This document shows, piece after piece, positions 1 through 9,448 of a DNA stretch of 43,974 nt. A model generated the notes under the pieces. That model ran no database searches, was not told the DNA's origin, and saw nothing but the letters and a program-made list of their open reading frames with translations. Both the position numbers and the translations under genes were made by a program. The DNA comes from Deltaproteobacteria bacterium (lineage in GTDB: Bacteria; Myxococcota_A; Polyangia; Haliangiales; Haliangiaceae): NCBI GenBank assembly GCA_021413675.1, contig JAIOQA010000153.1, positions 1 to 43,974 of the forward strand, read 5' to 3'. The stretch's first letter is position 1. Every line of letters starts with the position of its first letter.

Positions 1-30
1 TTCTGCAAGAAGTGCCGGCTCTACCTCTGA
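1..30 (+). CDS. 3' end of a truncated gene, product unknown
   Basis: The first reading frame of the window is open from the edge to a TGA at 28-30 and encodes FCKKCRLYL. The Cys-Lys-Lys-Cys pair would fit the last knuckle of a zinc ribbon, but nine residues cannot identify a family. It converges on the helicase gene, whose stop lies 16 bp further on. This could also be chance reading at the window edge. Confidence 0.35.
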   Translation, partial: FCKKCRLYL

Positions 31-46
31 TCGGCTGATCGGCGTC

Positions 47-2002
47 TCAGCTCCCGCCGGTCGCGCGCAACAGGGATGCGACCAGCCCCTCGGGATCCAT
101 CGCCCGGAAGTACGCCACGTCGGCGACGATCACGAGCTTCCCGCGCGCGCGGGAGATGCTCACGTTCAGGAGGTTCGGCGCCTCGCCGATGAGCGCGCTC
201 GGGCGCATCGGCGCGGCATCCACCAGATCGATGATCACGACGTCGCACTCGCGGCCCTGGAAGCGGTGGATCGTGCTGCACTCGACCGCCTCGCGGATGC
301 GCCGGGTCCCGAGCAGCTTGCGGATCTCCGCCGCCTGCGCCGCGTACGGCGTGATCACCGCGACCGAGCCCGCGCCGGCGCGCACCGCCTCGTGCGCGAG
401 CTCGGCGGTGAGCTCGGCCGATCCGCGGTTGATCCGCGACGAGCCCTTCGCCGCGCGCTCGCACGTCGTCTGGCCCGCGGTGTCGACCACCACGACCGCC
501 TGCCCGGGGAACGGCGCGCGCGCCGCGATCGCGCGGGTCGCGTCTTCATCGGCGCGATGGATCAGCCGGTCGCCGTAGAACAGCCGCCCGACGATCGCGC
601 CGATCGCCGGGTGCATGCGGTACTGGGTCTCGAGCAACGCGACGATCGGCGAGCCCAGCGGCTCGGGCACCGTGACCTCGAAGATGCTGCGGCCGATCGC
701 GCGCCGGATCTTCTCGTCGTTGGCCTGCACGATCGGCGGCAGCTGCCGCGGATCGCCGACCATGATCGCGCGTTCGCGGCACAGGCAGGTCGCGTAGAAC
801 AAGGCCGGCAGGGTCGCCATGCCGGCCTCCTCGGCGATGAGCACGTCGAACCGCTGATCGATCATCAGCGGCGACAGGTACGCGCTGGTCAGCGTGCACA
901 TGACGATGCGCGCCTCGCCGACCACCCGCGCCTCGAGGCCGCGATCGGCGGCGGCGTGCGCGGCGAGCCGCGCCTTCGCCAGCGCGCGGACCCGCTCGAG
1001 GCGCGCGAGTCGCGTCGTCAACGCCTGCAGCTGGCCGCGCGGCTCGCGGGTCGCGATCACCGCGCCCAGCCCGGCGCCGAACATGTGCTCGAGCGGCGCG
1101 GTGCGCAGCCGCGGCGGCTCGGCGAACAGCGAGCGCTGCGGCGACAGCACCGTCGCGAGCTCGTCGATGAGCGTCTTGCCGTGGCGCATCCGCTGCTCGA
1201 CGTCGTCGATCCGCGCGCGCAGCCGCGCCCGCGCCGCGCCGTGCGACTCGTGCAGCCGCGCGACGACATCGCCGAGCTCCGCGCCGAACGTGTCCGCCGC
1301 GCTGCGCCCCAGCCGGATCGCCGTGCCGGCCGCGACCGCCGCGGTGAACCACGGCCGCGTCGACAGCTTGGCGAGCACCTCGTCGATCGCCGCGTTGGTC
1401 GTCGACGCGAGCAGGATGCGTCGGCCCTGCGCGAGCAGCTCCTCGATCACGTGCGTGAGCGTGACGGTCTTGCCGGTGCCCGGCGGCCCCCACACGAACG
1501 CGAGGTCGCTGTCGCTGCACAGCTGGACCGCGGCGCGCTGGCTCGCGTCGAGCGCGTCGTGCGCCACCCGCAGCGCGGTCGCGGTGCGGGTCGGCGGTCG
1601 GCGCCCGAACAGGGTCAGCGCCAGCGCCACGCCGTGGCGGTCCGGATCGACGCGCTCGAGCGCGCCGTGCAGGCGATCGTAGAGGAACCACGGCGCGACC
1701 ACGATCGCCGCTGGCGCGGCGACGTCGATCGGCAGGGTCGCGGCCAGCGCGATGCGGCCGTCGGCGCCGACCCGCTCGATCGTCACGCTCTGCTCGCCGT
1801 GCGGCCCGCGCAGCACGCACACCGCGCCGACCGCGAGGCGATCGCTGCCCGCCGGCAGCGCGAAGCCGTAGCGCTGGCCGCCGAGGTCCGCGCCGTCGGT
1901 GAGCGGGATCTCGAGCGCCGCCGACCCCGCCCGCATCGCGGCGACCTCGCCCTCGATCCCGCGCTGGAACGCGGCCACGAACCTGGCGAGCAGCTCGTTC
2001 AT
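47..2002 (-). CDS. SF1 helicase, UPF1/DNA2/NAM7-like
   Basis: A 651-residue superfamily 1B helicase predicted to unwind or translocate on DNA or RNA with ATP. Walker A (GPPGTGKT) is near residue 178, with a TTNAA-type motif Ia just after it. Motif II appears as a LIAEEAG segment (EE in place of DE). Motif III is VGDPRQLPP, motif V contains HRFQGRE followed by a hydrophobic strand, and motif VI is NVSISRAR. About 150 residues precede Walker A and probably form the beta-barrel seen in this family. The open frame continues upstream to 4183 without a stop, but that part is antisense to two real genes. ATG at 2002 is chosen because the UPF1-like N-terminus begins there and the next gene diverges from 2081. 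No nuclease domain is visible. Family assignment is firm; the cellular role is unknown. Confidence 0.93.
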   Translation of the reverse strand: MNELLARFVAAFQRGIEGEVAAMRAGSAALEIPLTDGADLGGQRYGFALPAGSDRLAVGAVCVLRGPHGEQSVTIERVGADGRIALAATLPIDVAAPAAIVVAPWFLYDRLHGALERVDPDRHGVALALTLFGRRPPTRTATALRVAHDALDASQRAAVQLCSDSDLAFVWGPPGTGKTVTLTHVIEELLAQGRRILLASTTNAAIDEVLAKLSTRPWFTAAVAAGTAIRLGRSAADTFGAELGDVVARLHESHGAARARLRARIDDVEQRMRHGKTLIDELATVLSPQRSLFAEPPRLRTAPLEHMFGAGLGAVIATREPRGQLQALTTRLARLERVRALAKARLAAHAAADRGLEARVVGEARIVMCTLTSAYLSPLMIDQRFDVLIAEEAGMATLPALFYATCLCRERAIMVGDPRQLPPIVQANDEKIRRAIGRSIFEVTVPEPLGSPIVALLETQYRMHPAIGAIVGRLFYGDRLIHRADEDATRAIAARAPFPGQAVVVVDTAGQTTCERAAKGSSRINRGSAELTAELAHEAVRAGAGSVAVITPYAAQAAEIRKLLGTRRIREAVECSTIHRFQGRECDVVIIDLVDAAPMRPSALIGEAPNLLNVSISRARGKLVIVADVAYFRAMDPEGLVASLLRATGGS

Positions 2003-2080
2003 CGGGCGAGCGACGAGTGTGCGCCGATACGCGATCGCTCGGGCGCCGCGATCGCCAGACCTGCGTGATATGACCGAGGC
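2003..2080. promoter_or_regulatory. Divergent promoter region between helicase and cassette
   Basis: This 78-bp spacer must carry the promoters of both the helicase gene and the 2081-3631 cassette. A -10-like TATGAC at 2069-2074 sits six bases before the ATG at 2081. A GAGG lies only one base from that ATG, too close to act as a normal ribosome binding site. GCGATCGC occurs near the middle. No convincing -35 element is seen. Confidence 0.4.
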
Positions 2081-2446
2081 ATGGATCCGGTGAACGTGAT
2101 CGTGTCGGCGCTGATCGTGGGGGCGGGCGAGACCACGAAGGAGATCGTCAAGGACACCTACGTGGCGCTGAAGTCGTTGATCGGCAAGCTGCTCCATCGC
2201 AAGAAGGACGCGCCCGATCCCGTCGCGACCGCCGAGGCCGATCCCGCCGCGCGCGACAAGGTGACCGAGGCAGTCAAGAAGAGCGGCATCGCCGCGGACC
2301 AGGCCACCGTCGACGCGGCGGTCGAGCTGCTCAAGGCCGCGGACGCCGCGCGCCCGGGCATCGAGGGCGGCGTCGTCGGCCAGATCAACGCCAACGGCGG
2401 CAAGGTCCTGATCGTGACGACGAACCTCGGCACGATCAACATGTGA
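2081..2446 (+). CDS. Small helical protein with C-terminal amyloid-like motif (cassette protein 1)
   Basis: A 121-residue protein with no signal peptide. Residues 1-40 look like amphipathic or hydrophobic helices (VNVIVSALIVGAGE, then KDTYVALKSLIGKLL), followed by a charged helical region to about 90. This N-terminus resembles, from memory, the small effector-associated or death-like helical proteins of Actinobacteria that end in a VQVG-type motif. The last 26 residues switch to a Gly/Val/Asn-rich beta-prone segment (VVGQI, GGKVLIV, NLGTI). The same pattern recurs at the start of the next protein, whose GTG lies three bases after this stop in the same frame. Seen: the architecture and the shared motif. 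Inferred: the C-terminus is an amyloid signalling motif and the helical part an effector, possibly membrane-acting. A plain structural or scaffold role is the alternative. Confidence 0.85.
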   Translation: MDPVNVIVSALIVGAGETTKEIVKDTYVALKSLIGKLLHRKKDAPDPVATAEADPAARDKVTEAVKKSGIAADQATVDAAVELLKAADAARPGIEGGVVGQINANGGKVLIVTTNLGTINM

Positions 2447-2521
2447 TCCGTGCCCGTCGGCACGATCATCGCGCCCGGCGGCAAGGTCGTCGCGGTCGAG
2501 AACAACTACGGCCGGATCATC
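2375..2521 (+). repeat. In-frame tandem repeat (81-bp offset) spanning a gene boundary
   Basis: The stretch beginning gtcggc at 2375 is repeated, diverged, from 2456, exactly 81 bp or 27 codons later and in the same frame. Both copies share gatca and cggcggcaaggtc. Unit 1 encodes the end of cassette protein 1 and unit 2 the start of cassette protein 2; the TGA stop and the GTG start lie between them. Confidence 0.75.
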
Positions 2522-3631
2522 GTCGGTGATTCCTGGTCGAAGCTGATCGCGCGCGCCGCGATCACCGGGCTGGTCGCGGGCCTGGTGCTGTTGTTCGGGC
2601 AGTACGCGGTGCCGGCGGTGATCGCGTGGTTCGGCGTGGTGTTCGCGTGGCTGTTCAAGCGCCAGCCGGCGCGCGAGGTGACCGCGGCGGGCGGCAGCGC
2701 GGCGGCGAAGGTGATCGTCGCCATCGGCGCGGCGGCGCTCGCGACCGCGGCGCCGCCGGTCGTGAAGACCCAGGTCATCGCGGGGCCCGGGCCGGGCAGC
2801 GGATCGTCGTCGGGGACGATCGATGCGGGCGTCGGGGACGCGCCGGATCTCGTCGACGCGGGCCAGGACGCCGCGCCGGACGCGCGGGTCGCGCTCGACC
2901 TGTCGCGCGCCAAGGTGATCGTCGCGACCCGCGACTACCCGGGCGCGTGCGCGACCGTGCAGACCGCGGCGCGGCCGCCGACCGGCGTGCAGCCGCCGGT
3001 GTGCCCGGGCTCCGGCAACCACGCGCTGTCCGCCGACATCGACGACGTGGTCGTCTACGTCGACTACGGCGCGCAGGGCTCGATCACGATCGATCAGCTC
3101 GCGGCCTCGCAGCCGGCGATCCACCTGCTCGCCGATGGGGTGGACGTCACCGACTCGGTGTCGGCCGGCGCGCGGCGCACGAGCGGCCGCATCGTCGACG
3201 GCCACGCCGTCTACCTGATCATGTTCCGGGCACCGGCGCTGCGCGCCAGCGCGTTCAGCGTGGTCGCCTCGGTCGGTGATCAGACGATCACCGCCGATGG
3301 CCTGCGCCTGGTCGACTATCCCCAGCCGTTCAAGGCCGCGGTCGTCGAGTGCGGGCGCCGGTCCACGCGCGGCGCGACCTGCGAGCTCGACGTCGCGCAC
3401 ATGACCGACCGGATCACGCTGTTCGTGCGCCGGCGCTCGGGCGACGCCACGCCGGTCCGCATCACCCAGCGCCTGAACGGCGATGGCTACCGCGCCTCGG
3501 CGGTCAGCCCGCTCGTCGACGAGCTGCTCACGATCGCGCCGCTGCCGCGCCGGGGCGCCGCGTGGGCGATCACCGTGACCGTCGGCAGCGCGAGCCAGAC
3601 GCTGAACCTGCGGCTCAAGCAGGCGCCGTAG
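2450..3631 (+). CDS. Membrane protein with N-terminal amyloid-like motif (cassette protein 2)
   Basis: A 393-residue protein starting at GTG, three bases after the previous stop and therefore translationally coupled. Residues 2-27 repeat the C-terminal motif of cassette protein 1: VG, I, A, GGKV, then V, N, G, I at identical spacing (12 identities over 21 positions). Residues about 33-69 form one long or two short membrane spans, and 84-105 may form another. An Asp/Ala/Gly/Ser linker (about 110-145) leads to a beta-rich C-terminal domain. No family is recognised for that domain. Lack of a signal peptide before the motif suggests the motif stays in the cytoplasm while the C-terminus is probably outside. 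Inferred role: membrane receptor or anchor that pairs with protein 1 through motif co-assembly. Confidence 0.85.
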   Translation: MPVGTIIAPGGKVVAVENNYGRIIVGDSWSKLIARAAITGLVAGLVLLFGQYAVPAVIAWFGVVFAWLFKRQPAREVTAAGGSAAAKVIVAIGAAALATAAPPVVKTQVIAGPGPGSGSSSGTIDAGVGDAPDLVDAGQDAAPDARVALDLSRAKVIVATRDYPGACATVQTAARPPTGVQPPVCPGSGNHALSADIDDVVVYVDYGAQGSITIDQLAASQPAIHLLADGVDVTDSVSAGARRTSGRIVDGHAVYLIMFRAPALRASAFSVVASVGDQTITADGLRLVDYPQPFKAAVVECGRRSTRGATCELDVAHMTDRITLFVRRRSGDATPVRITQRLNGDGYRASAVSPLVDELLTIAPLPRRGAAWAITVTVGSASQTLNLRLKQAP

Positions 3632-3651
3632 CGCTGAGAGCGACTCAGCGC
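3631..3651 (+). terminator. Terminator hairpin closing the two-gene cassette
   Basis: A perfect 8-bp stem (gcgctgag / ctcagcgc) with a 5-nt loop starts at the last base of the stop codon of cassette protein 2. It is followed by a T-containing tail (gagtttccattt). It separates the cassette from hisD, so the two genes appear to form a self-contained unit. Confidence 0.7.
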
Positions 3652-3710
3652 ATGCGAGTTTCCATTTCGGAGCGCTAGGCATCCGCCGACGCTGGCGCCA
3701 TGCTGGGCCC

Positions 3711-4984
<1,274 letters not shown>

Positions 4985-4988
<4 letters not shown>

Positions 4989-6094
4989 GCGATCGGCTGG
5001 CCGCGCTCGCCGAGCTGGTCACGCCCGGGCTGCGCGGCGGCGCCGCGTATCACGTGCCGCAGTTCCCCAACGTCGTCGCCAAGCTCGACGCCAACGAGTC
5101 GCCGTACCCGCTGCCGCCGGCCTTGATGTCGGGCCTCGCCGCCGAGCTCGCGAAGGTCCCGCTCGAGCGCTACCCGGCCGCCGATGGCGGCCCGCTGCGC
5201 GCGCTGCTCGCGGCCGAGCTGGGCGTGCCGCCGGCGCAGGTCGTGCTCGGCAACGGCTCCGACGAGCTGATCGCGCTGCTCATCGCCGCGTTCGGCGCGC
5301 CTCGTCCGGGGTCCGGACACCCCGCGATCCTCTATCCGGTCCCGACCTTCGTCGTGTACCGGATCGCGTCCGTGGCTCACGGCGCGATCCCGCTCGAGGT
5401 CCCGCTGCACGGCGACTTCACGTTCGATCTGGCGGCGGTCGAGGCCGCGATCGCGCGCCAGCGCCCGAACATCGCGTTCTTCGCGCTGCCCAACAACCCG
5501 ACCGGCACGCTGTGGCCGCCCGAGGAGATCGCCGCGCTCGCCGCGCGTCACCCCGACATCATCGTCGTCAGCGACGAGGCGTACATCGCGTACGGCGGCC
5601 GCACGCTGCTCGGGCGCATGGCCGAGCTGCCCAACCTCGTCGTGATGCGCACGCTGTCGAAGATCGGCATGGCCGGCCTGCGCGTCGGCTACCTCGCCGC
5701 GCATCCGCAGCTGGTGACCGAGCTCGAGAAGGTCCGCCCGCCGTACAACCTCGGCTCGCTCAACCTGCGCGCCGCGACCTGGCTCCTCGAGCACGCGCGC
5801 GCGTGGATGACCGAGTCCGCCGCCGCGGTCGTGCGCGAGCGGCCGCGCCTCATGGCCGGGCTGCGCGCCTTGCCCGGCGTCCGGGTCTTCGACAGCGAGG
5901 CCAACCTGGTCATGGTGCGCATCGGCGCGCCGATGGACGGCCGCGCCTCCGGCGTGTGGCGCGCGCTCGCCGATCGCGGCGTCCTGGTGCGCAACTTCGA
6001 TCGCCCCGGCCCGCTCGCTGGATGTCTGCGGATCACCGTCGGCACGCCGGCGGAGAACGACCGGCTGCTCGAGGCGCTCGCCGCGGTGCTGTAG
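4985..6094 (+). CDS. hisC: Histidinol-phosphate aminotransferase
   Basis: A 369-residue fold-type I PLP enzyme that converts imidazole-acetol phosphate and glutamate to histidinol phosphate, the step leading to the substrate of HisD. Visible signatures are [11 protein letters not shown] at the N-terminus, NPTGT, the SDEAY strand, and the PLP lysine K226 in [15 protein letters not shown]. The GTG at 4985 overlaps the hisD stop (GTGA), which fixes the start; the open frame extends upstream only as hisD antiphase. HisC-like enzymes can overlap in specificity with aromatic aminotransferases, but the hisD linkage makes histidine synthesis the likely role. A convergent gene begins eight bases after its stop. 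Confidence 0.97.
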
Positions 6095-6101
6095 CGCCGG
6101 C

Positions 6102-7040
6102 TCAGATCGGGATCGCCGCGCGCGGCCGGAGCGCCAGCGTCTTGCGCGCGGCCTCGACCCGCGCGCTCACCTCCCAGATCGTGTCGGTGCCGCGTAGCTC
6201 GGGCAGGAACGCGTGGTCGGCGATCACCGCGGTCGCGTCGAAGAACCAGAACAGGTTGAGCAGCGGCGACAGCCAGACGTGCGGGCCGCGATCGCCGAAC
6301 TCGCCGCGGCACGCGGCATCGACCACAGCGTGGACGTGGCTGCGCTTCATGTCGGCCTGGTGCGCGAACACGTCCGCGAGCGCGTCGCGGTAGAGGTCGG
6401 CCTCGGGCATGCCGGGCACGAGCGCGGCGGCGCCGAGGAACGCGCCGCGCCGGGTCATGACCGCGACCCGCTCGAGCGCGTCGGCGTGGCTGATGCCATC
6501 GCGCCACTCGCTGCCGAGGCCGACGCACGCGAGCAGCTTGGTCGACACCTCGACATCCGCGACCGCCGCCAGCGACGCGAGGTCCTCGCTGGGCGTGCCG
6601 ATCGAGCGCTCGTCGCCGCGCAGCACCGCGTCGATGCCGCCGTCGACGAGCACGATCGCGTCGATCGCATACCGCGCGATCAGCGCGCGGTACGCCGCGG
6701 TCAGCGGAACCACGCCGGTCTTGTCGAAGCAGTGCACGACCTGCGGCTCGCCCAGCCGCGTCGACAGGAAGCGCGCGAGCCAGGCCTCGGGGCAGTACTT
6801 GAGCTCGGTCGCGTGTGCGCCGTCGACCTCGTACAGGTTCGGGTGCGCAGGGTCCTGGCGCGCGCCATCGAGGCCGTTCAGGTACGTGAACGACAGGCTC
6901 GCGAGGTGGACCTCCACGCCGCGCGCCCGCAGCGCCGGGATGAGCGGCACCGCGCCGAGGATGTCGTAGCCACCGCCGCAGCCGGCGAGCAGCACGCGCT
7001 TGCACCCGGCCAGCCGCGCGACGATCGGTTGTTCCAGCAT
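6102..7040 (-). CDS. DUF1152 family protein
   Basis: A 312-residue cytoplasmic protein whose N-terminus ([22 protein letters not shown]) and [14 protein letters not shown] segment match the DUF1152 family, which has no established reaction. The glycine-rich first strand suggests a nucleotide- or substrate-binding Rossmann-like fold, and the fold has conserved Asp/Glu. ATG at 7040 is preferred over ATG at 7049. A -10-like TAATGG overlaps the 7049 codon and lies five bases before 7040, as in the leaderless pattern seen elsewhere here. A palindrome at 7052-7066 sits just upstream, like the one in front of the DUF4291 gene. The open frame continues upstream to 9440, but that part is antisense to the phospholipase. 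Confidence 0.85.
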   Translation of the reverse strand: MLEQPIVARLAGCKRVLLAGCGGGYDILGAVPLIPALRARGVEVHLASLSFTYLNGLDGARQDPAHPNLYEVDGAHATELKYCPEAWLARFLSTRLGEPQVVHCFDKTGVVPLTAAYRALIARYAIDAIVLVDGGIDAVLRGDERSIGTPSEDLASLAAVADVEVSTKLLACVGLGSEWRDGISHADALERVAVMTRRGAFLGAAALVPGMPEADLYRDALADVFAHQADMKRSHVHAVVDAACRGEFGDRGPHVWLSPLLNLFWFFDATAVIADHAFLPELRGTDTIWEVSARVEAARKTLALRPRAAIPI

Positions 7041-7051
7041 GGTCTCCATTA

Positions 7052-7066
7052 GTGTCTCACAGACAC
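7052..7066. promoter_or_regulatory. Palindromic operator, GTGTCW-N3-WGACAC type
   Basis: A perfect inverted repeat gtgtct-cac-agacac, placed just upstream of the DUF1152 gene between a weak -35-like GTCACA and a -10-like TAATGG. The arms differ by one base from the palindrome at 28175-28189. Placement between -35 and -10 is typical of MerR-family sites; a repressor of another family is possible. No regulator gene is nearby. Confidence 0.6.
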
Positions 7067-7160
7067 GAATGTGACCGGGAACTTTCGCGGCGAGCCCGCA
7101 CACGCTTCGCTCGCCCGGAGATCCTCCCGCGGTCGCTTCGTCGATCGGCGACCCGCTCGT

Positions 7161-7181
7161 CACCCGCGCGTAACGCGGGTG
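7161..7181. promoter_or_regulatory. Hairpin or operator upstream of the phosphoesterase gene
   Basis: A perfect 8-bp inverted repeat cacccgcg / cgcgggtg with loop cgtaa, ending 15 bp before the ATG at 7197. Its position in the leader or promoter of the gene suggests an operator or a translational control hairpin rather than a terminator. Confidence 0.4.
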
Positions 7182-7196
7182 GTTCCTCATCTGCGC

Positions 7197-9311
7197 ATGG
7201 GATCGGATCGGTCGCGTCGTGACTTCCTGAGGCTTGCGGGCGCGTCGATGGCGCTGCCGTTCGTGCCGGCCTGCATCAAGCAGGCGCTCGACACCCCGGC
7301 GGCGACCGACGGTGGGGTCGACGGCGGCGTCGATGGCGCGCCGGCGGGCTCGATCATGGACGTGAAGCACGTCGTGATCCTGATGCAGGAGAATCGCTCC
7401 TTCGATCACTACCTCGGCGCGCTGCGCGGGGTCCGCGGGTTCGATGACCCGCGGCCGATCGGGTTGCCGGATGGTCGCTCGGTGTGGCACCAGCCCCAGG
7501 GCGCGAGCAGCTACGTGCTGCCGTTTCACCTCGACACCGACAGCACCGCGGCGCAGTGCCTGGGCGATCTCGACCACAGCTGGAAGGGCAGCCACACCCG
7601 CTGGAAGGACTACAACGCGTGGATCAGCGCGAAGGGCCCGATGTGCATGGGGCACTTCACCCGCGCCGATCTGCCGTTCTACTACGCGCTGGCCGATGCC
7701 TTCACGGTCTGCGACGCGTACTACTGCTCGCACCACGGCCCGACGAACCCGAACCGCATGCACCTGTTCGCCGGGACCAGCGGCATGACCGTCGGTGACC
7801 TGGGCCCGCAGGCGGTCAGCAACGCCGACGACGGCAACTGGACCGCCGACATGGCGCGCGACAACCCTGGCTTCGTCGGCCATCGCTGGACCACGTATGC
7901 CGAGCGGCTGCAGGAGGCCGGCGTGTCGTGGCGCGTCTATCAAGAGTACGACAACTACGGCGACAACTCGCTGCCGTTCTTCGCCGCCTTCCGCAACCTC
8001 GATCCGACCTCCGAGCTCTACCAGCGCGGCCGCGCCTGGGTGGCGGGCTCGACCGCGGCCAACGCGGCCGCGTCGCGCGGCGAACACCTGGTGGCGGCGT
8101 TCGCGAAGGACGTGCGCGAGGGCACGCTGCCGTCGGTGTCGTGGCTCGTGCCGCCCTACATCATGAGCGAGCACCCCGAGGCGCCGCCGGGCTACGGCGA
8201 GGACCTGGCTGCGCGCCTGCTCGAGGCGCTGGTCGCCAACCCCGAGGTCTGGTCGCGGACGGTGTTCATCATCAACTACGACGAGAACGGCGGGTTCTTC
8301 GACCACGCGCCCGGGCCGATCCCGCCGGTCACGACGAGCCTCGGCCTGAGCACCGTCGACACCGGCACCGAGAACTACAACGGCGTGCCGGTCGGGCTGG
8401 GCGTGCGCGTGCCGATGTTCGTGGTCTCGCCGTGGAGCAAGGGCGGCTGGGTGTGCTCGGAGGTGTTCGATCACACCTCGGTGCTGCGCTTCCTCGAGAC
8501 GCGCTTCGGGGTCGCCGAGCCGAACATCAGCGCGTGGCGGCGGACCGTGGCCGGCGATCTGACCTCGGCCTTCGACTTCGCCACGCCCAGTGGCGCATGG
8601 CCGACGCTGCCCGACACGCAGGGCAACATCGCCGACGCGGACCGCGCGTGCGGCCTCGCCGCGCCCCAGGTCCCGGCCCAGCAGGTCCTGCCGCGGCAGG
8701 AGCCGGGATCGCGCCCGGCCCGCGCGCTGCCCTATCAGCTCCACATCGCGGGGAGGATCGAGGCGCAGAGCGGCCGCTACTGGCTCGACCTCGACAACGC
8801 CGGTGCCGCGGGCGTCGGGCTCACGGTGTACGCCCGCAACCGCGGCGACGGGCCGTGGTTCTACACGCTCGGCGCGGGCACCCAGCTGTCCGACTACTGG
8901 AGCGCGGTCCAGAACACCGATGGCATCTACGACCTCGCGGTCCACGGACCCAACGGCTTCCTCCGCGTCTTCCAGGGCGACCTCGCCCGCGCGATCGCCG
9001 CCGGGGGTGCGAACCCCGAGGTCGCGGTCGAGTATGACGTGCCGGGCGAGCGGCTGGTGCTGCGCATTCACAACTCGGGACAGGCGCCCTGTCGCCTCAC
9101 GCTGTCCGCGAACCTCTACAGCGACGAGGCCCCGCGCGTCCTCGATCTGGCGGCCGGCGGTGAGGCGCTCGAGGAGTGGCCGCTGGCGGCGAGCGCGCAC
9201 TGGTACGACCTGAGCATCACGTGCGATGCCGACGCGGGCTATCTGCGCCGGATCGCCGGGCACGTCGAGACCGGGCTGCCGAGCGCGAGCGACCCGGCGA
9301 TCGGCGCCTGA
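7197..9311 (+). CDS. Tat-exported phosphoesterase, phospholipase C type
   Basis: A 704-residue enzyme of the bacterial (non-haemolytic) phospholipase C / acid phosphatase family that hydrolyses phosphate esters such as phosphatidylcholine outside the cytoplasm. The N-terminus carries a twin-arginine motif (SRRDFLRLAG) with a short hydrophobic stretch, and an Asp/Gly-rich linker follows. Catalytic-domain motifs are ENRSFDHYLG (E65-N66), SHHGPTNPNR and DENGGFFDH. The C-terminus holds two tandem DUF756-like beta domains typical of PlcC-type proteins. ATG at 7197 places the Tat signal at the very start. The gene is divergent from the DUF1152 gene. The exact substrate cannot be read from sequence; host or prey lipid is a plausible target. 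Confidence 0.93.
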   Translation: MGSDRSRRDFLRLAGASMALPFVPACIKQALDTPAATDGGVDGGVDGAPAGSIMDVKHVVILMQENRSFDHYLGALRGVRGFDDPRPIGLPDGRSVWHQPQGASSYVLPFHLDTDSTAAQCLGDLDHSWKGSHTRWKDYNAWISAKGPMCMGHFTRADLPFYYALADAFTVCDAYYCSHHGPTNPNRMHLFAGTSGMTVGDLGPQAVSNADDGNWTADMARDNPGFVGHRWTTYAERLQEAGVSWRVYQEYDNYGDNSLPFFAAFRNLDPTSELYQRGRAWVAGSTAANAAASRGEHLVAAFAKDVREGTLPSVSWLVPPYIMSEHPEAPPGYGEDLAARLLEALVANPEVWSRTVFIINYDENGGFFDHAPGPIPPVTTSLGLSTVDTGTENYNGVPVGLGVRVPMFVVSPWSKGGWVCSEVFDHTSVLRFLETRFGVAEPNISAWRRTVAGDLTSAFDFATPSGAWPTLPDTQGNIADADRACGLAAPQVPAQQVLPRQEPGSRPARALPYQLHIAGRIEAQSGRYWLDLDNAGAAGVGLTVYARNRGDGPWFYTLGAGTQLSDYWSAVQNTDGIYDLAVHGPNGFLRVFQGDLARAIAAGGANPEVAVEYDVPGERLVLRIHNSGQAPCRLTLSANLYSDEAPRVLDLAAGGEALEEWPLAASAHWYDLSITCDADAGYLRRIAGHVETGLPSASDPAIGA

Positions 9312-9448
9312 CGCGCCGCCGCTTTCGCCACCGCGATCGCCGCCGGGGGCGCCATGATTGCGCGACACTACGGGCGTCGGGGCGCGCGGCGAATGACCGC
9401 GCGGTCGCCGGCGTTGTGTCGACAGCCATCCGCTCTTCAAGGACTCCG

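Noticed and set aside
7050..9440. Long minus-strand frame joining the DUF1152 protein to an upstream Arg/Val-rich region
   Set aside because: The region above 7049 is antisense to the phosphoesterase gene, which has clear family motifs on the plus strand.
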